Shown: positions 61,750-64,000 of the stretch, in pieces | How the letters are laid out: every line of letters starts with the position of its first letter | Numbering within the stretch: the first letter of the stretch is position 1 | DNA from: Babylonia areolata | Lineage: Eukaryota; Mollusca; Gastropoda; Neogastropoda; Buccinidae | Assembly: GCF_041734735.1 (NCBI RefSeq) | Contig: NC_134876.1 | Coordinates: 94,492,586 to 94,556,585 of the forward strand | Direction of reading: 5' to 3' | Length of the DNA: 64,000 nt | Position numbers and translations under genes: made by a program | The notes under the pieces: generated by a model | Seen by the model: only the letters and a program-made list of their open reading frames with translations | Databases searched by the model: none | Told to the model about the DNA's origin: nothing

Positions 61750-62494
61750 ACAGGAAAATTCGTATTGTCTCTCTGTGCTAATCAAACGAAGACAAGTATT
61801 GCAAGTGGAGGAGTGACGTCATACAGCCACAAGAGAGCCGACGGCGACAGTGAATGTTCAAATATTTCACGCCCATAATCTGATGCATGAATCTTTGGAA
61901 CTTCGGTGTAGATCCAGATCAAACTAACGTTTATTAACTGCAGTCATAAGGTGTATTGCCACATAATCAGCTGACGTGAAGTCAGCCTGGAACATAGACT
62001 CAATGATTAGTCTCTATGGCCTGAAGCGCAAATCTACTGAATGTTACAACTGAAGTGACGATCATGTCGTTTGCATGCAGCATTACCAACAGCTCCATCC
62101 TCTTTACAAGGAAAGAGATCCTGTGTGAAAGTGGTTGAGGGAGTAAGAGTGCGTGCGTGCGTGTGTGTGTGCACGCAAGTACATATGTGTGCGCGTTGGT
62201 GTGTTTTGTGCATGCTGGCATGTGTACGTGTGCGTATGTGCGCGTGTGTGCCCGTGTGTATGTGTGTGTCCACGTGTACGTGTGCAGTTTATGAACGTTT
62301 GTGTGTATATGTTTGTGTGAGTGATGGTCAAGTGTGTGTTTGTTCTGGCGCGCACGTGTTTTCATAGTAAAGTGTAAAACAAACAAACAACAAGGCTTCG
62401 AAAAACACTAGTATCAGATGCTGATAGAAAATATAACTTGTATCAGATTCATATCAGTACTGTTAACTAGCCCCCTCATTTCCCTTTGTCACTT
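61750..62494. other. Downstream flank with GT-rich sequence
   Basis: GTGTGC-rich stretch at 62140-62350. The THTHTR open frames over it are composition only. Confidence 0.6.
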
Positions 62495-62791
62495 TTAATT
62501 TTGTTGTTGTTCAGCAGGAATCGCGAATAAATCATGGCATTGCATGTTGGCAGAAGCGAAAGAAAAGCATGGAACACGAAAACTGTGTGAGCAAACTACT
62601 AATGCTTTCCTGATGGTAGTGGATAACCAGTCTAAGTCCCTGAGTACATCGTTGAGCAGTTTGTTGCCTTGTTGTTTGATTGTCTGAGCAATCTGCGTGT
62701 CGTCAGCATGGTCAGACAGCCTCTCCTTGCTAAAGAAAAGAAAACTTGAGGAAAATACTCCACCCACGTCAGCAGCTCTTGAACGGTACAC
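62495..62791 (-). pseudogene. Short protein-like frame of unknown family
   Basis: Minus strand, 98 codons: KERLSDHADDTQIAQTI, LLNDVLRDLDWLSTTIRKAL and FASANMQCHDLFAIPA look like a real protein piece, with even composition and no low complexity. I cannot name the family. No continuation in the same frame. It may be a repeat-borne or decayed gene fragment, or an exon of a neighbouring gene. Confidence 0.3.
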
Positions 62792-62799
62792 ACAGAGAG

Positions 62800-64000
62800 C
62801 AGTTTATCCGAGAGAGTGCTTACATCTGGAGGTAGAACGGTGGGGATTGCCTAAAAGACAGGAAAAGACCTTTGTGGACCATTCTGCAAAAGCTCAAGAA
62901 ACTTGATGGGAACTGATTCACTGCTCCTGCACAGTTGTGTCCACAGAAAGGTGCAAATGCTGCTAGACCAACTTAAAGTGCACGTCACTGTGTACATATG
63001 GCAGGGATTATCACAAAGACTAAACATTGCCAAGTTGGAAAGAGGCAACCCAACCAGTCGAGAAGGGTTTTCCAGTAACTTTGTGATACCAGCTTGATGT
63101 TTGATTTTTACAGTCATGCTGAAACTATCAAAATTGTTTATTTGGCTTTATAGAGTGCACATTATGTACTTTGTAACTCTTGTAACCACACATCCGATGA
63201 CATGCATGTGGGGTTTTCATCTCAAGAAACCGTACCCCACCCTTAACCCCAAACTCTCATCATCCGTCCTCTTCCATTGCCATTTTATGTCTCGTGAGAG
63301 ACATCAGGGATGATGACTGAATCAACGCCCAACAACCCCACCATAAATCAGACAGATCTCCTTTACAATTTCTGTGATATGGCCTGGTGTCCTAATGGTA
63401 GATGCAAGCATGCAGCAACCGGTCTGGTGCTGTGATGGGAATGGACTGGTAACTTTTGTAACTTTTGTCATGAGATTGTGCCAGCCAGCCATATAGCTGA
63501 TCATGTAAGTGTGTTAAGTGTGTTATTGGATCAGTCGTTTACAGTCAAAATCAGTTACTGGAGCACAATTTGGAAGAACAGGACCTTGGCTGATGGGTAA
63601 AAGCAGATTTACAATTTTTTAAACTTCTGAGGACTGTGTTAAACATTCATTTTTTTGGTGCTTTTTAGTACCATAGCAAATATAATTTGAAACGAGAACG
63701 GTCTTGCTGTATTTCCCACATTATAAAATATTGCTTTCGGTGGTTACAGTAACATGATTATACGCAGTTACCATAACCAAATAAAAGATATGTTGTTGTT
63801 AAGGCATTAGTGATATCTTCCAGGCCTAATTATGGATTTGCTGATGGTCAAGGCCATCACATCTTGCTGTGGCCTTATTACAGATTCAGTTAATCTCCTG
63901 ACGTGAGGCAGACTGACTTTAAACAACACAAATTCAGTTAGATTCCAGGTAATCAGAGTGTTTATGAATATAGCTAATGCAGATCTAGTGCAGCAAAGTA
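62800..64000. other. Downstream flank, nothing recognised
   Basis: Scattered short frames only. No promoter, RNA gene or repeat recognised. Confidence 0.5.

Overview
The window reads as nuclear DNA of a marine mollusc, most likely a gastropod. It has many GT-AG introns, very dense CA/GT, GA and poly-G microsatellites, non-LTR retrotransposons, and tRNA-headed SINEs of a kind I associate with molluscs. The species call is inference.

One host gene dominates: a plus-strand, FAS-like animal polyketide synthase running from about 11083 (start codon) to 61188 (stop codon) in 38 coding exons. All exon phases join except inside exon 25. I joined the exons by hand from GT/AG sites and conserved motifs. 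The model gives a protein of about 2594 residues with the order KS (Cys177, His312, His351), linker, AT (GQSVGE, Ser618), DH (His923, Asp1091), pseudo-KR, degenerate pseudo-ER, KR (GGLSGLG, Ser1876, Tyr1889), ACP (Ser2053) and a C-terminal domain resembling an NRPS condensation domain. No thioesterase and no methyltransferase domain is visible. KS, AT, DH, KR and ACP look functional and the ER does not, so the expected product is a partly reduced, polyene-like chain. The condensation-like domain has a decayed HHxxxD motif (HKxxxN). Residue numbers assume Met at 11083 and removal of a possible 217-base intron inside exon 25.

Layout. Positions 1-11000 are 5' flank or a 5'-UTR intron: minisatellites, two minus-strand L1/Tx1-like LINE fragments, a broken gene of unknown function and simple repeats. 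Positions 11053-30858 hold the KS and linker exons. Intron 4 there carries a full-length, apparently recent APE-type LINE (19670-25336) with a 15-bp target-site duplication and a 2A peptide in ORF1. Positions 32451-38513 hold AT, 39268-44032 DH, 44549-49529 the pseudo-KR, 49959-52887 the degenerate ER, 53248-55056 KR, 55545-56397 the post-KR link and ACP, and 57001-61188 the C-like domain. A poly(A) signal lies at 61719. Positions 61740-64000 are flank with one short, possibly decayed reading frame.

The most unusual structure is a set of minisatellites in introns 5, 12, 16, 23 and 37 that run up to, or include, the 3' splice site. In introns 5 and 37 the repeat unit contains the acceptor and the first bases of the exon, giving rows of decoy acceptors before a KS catalytic-loop exon and before the last exon.
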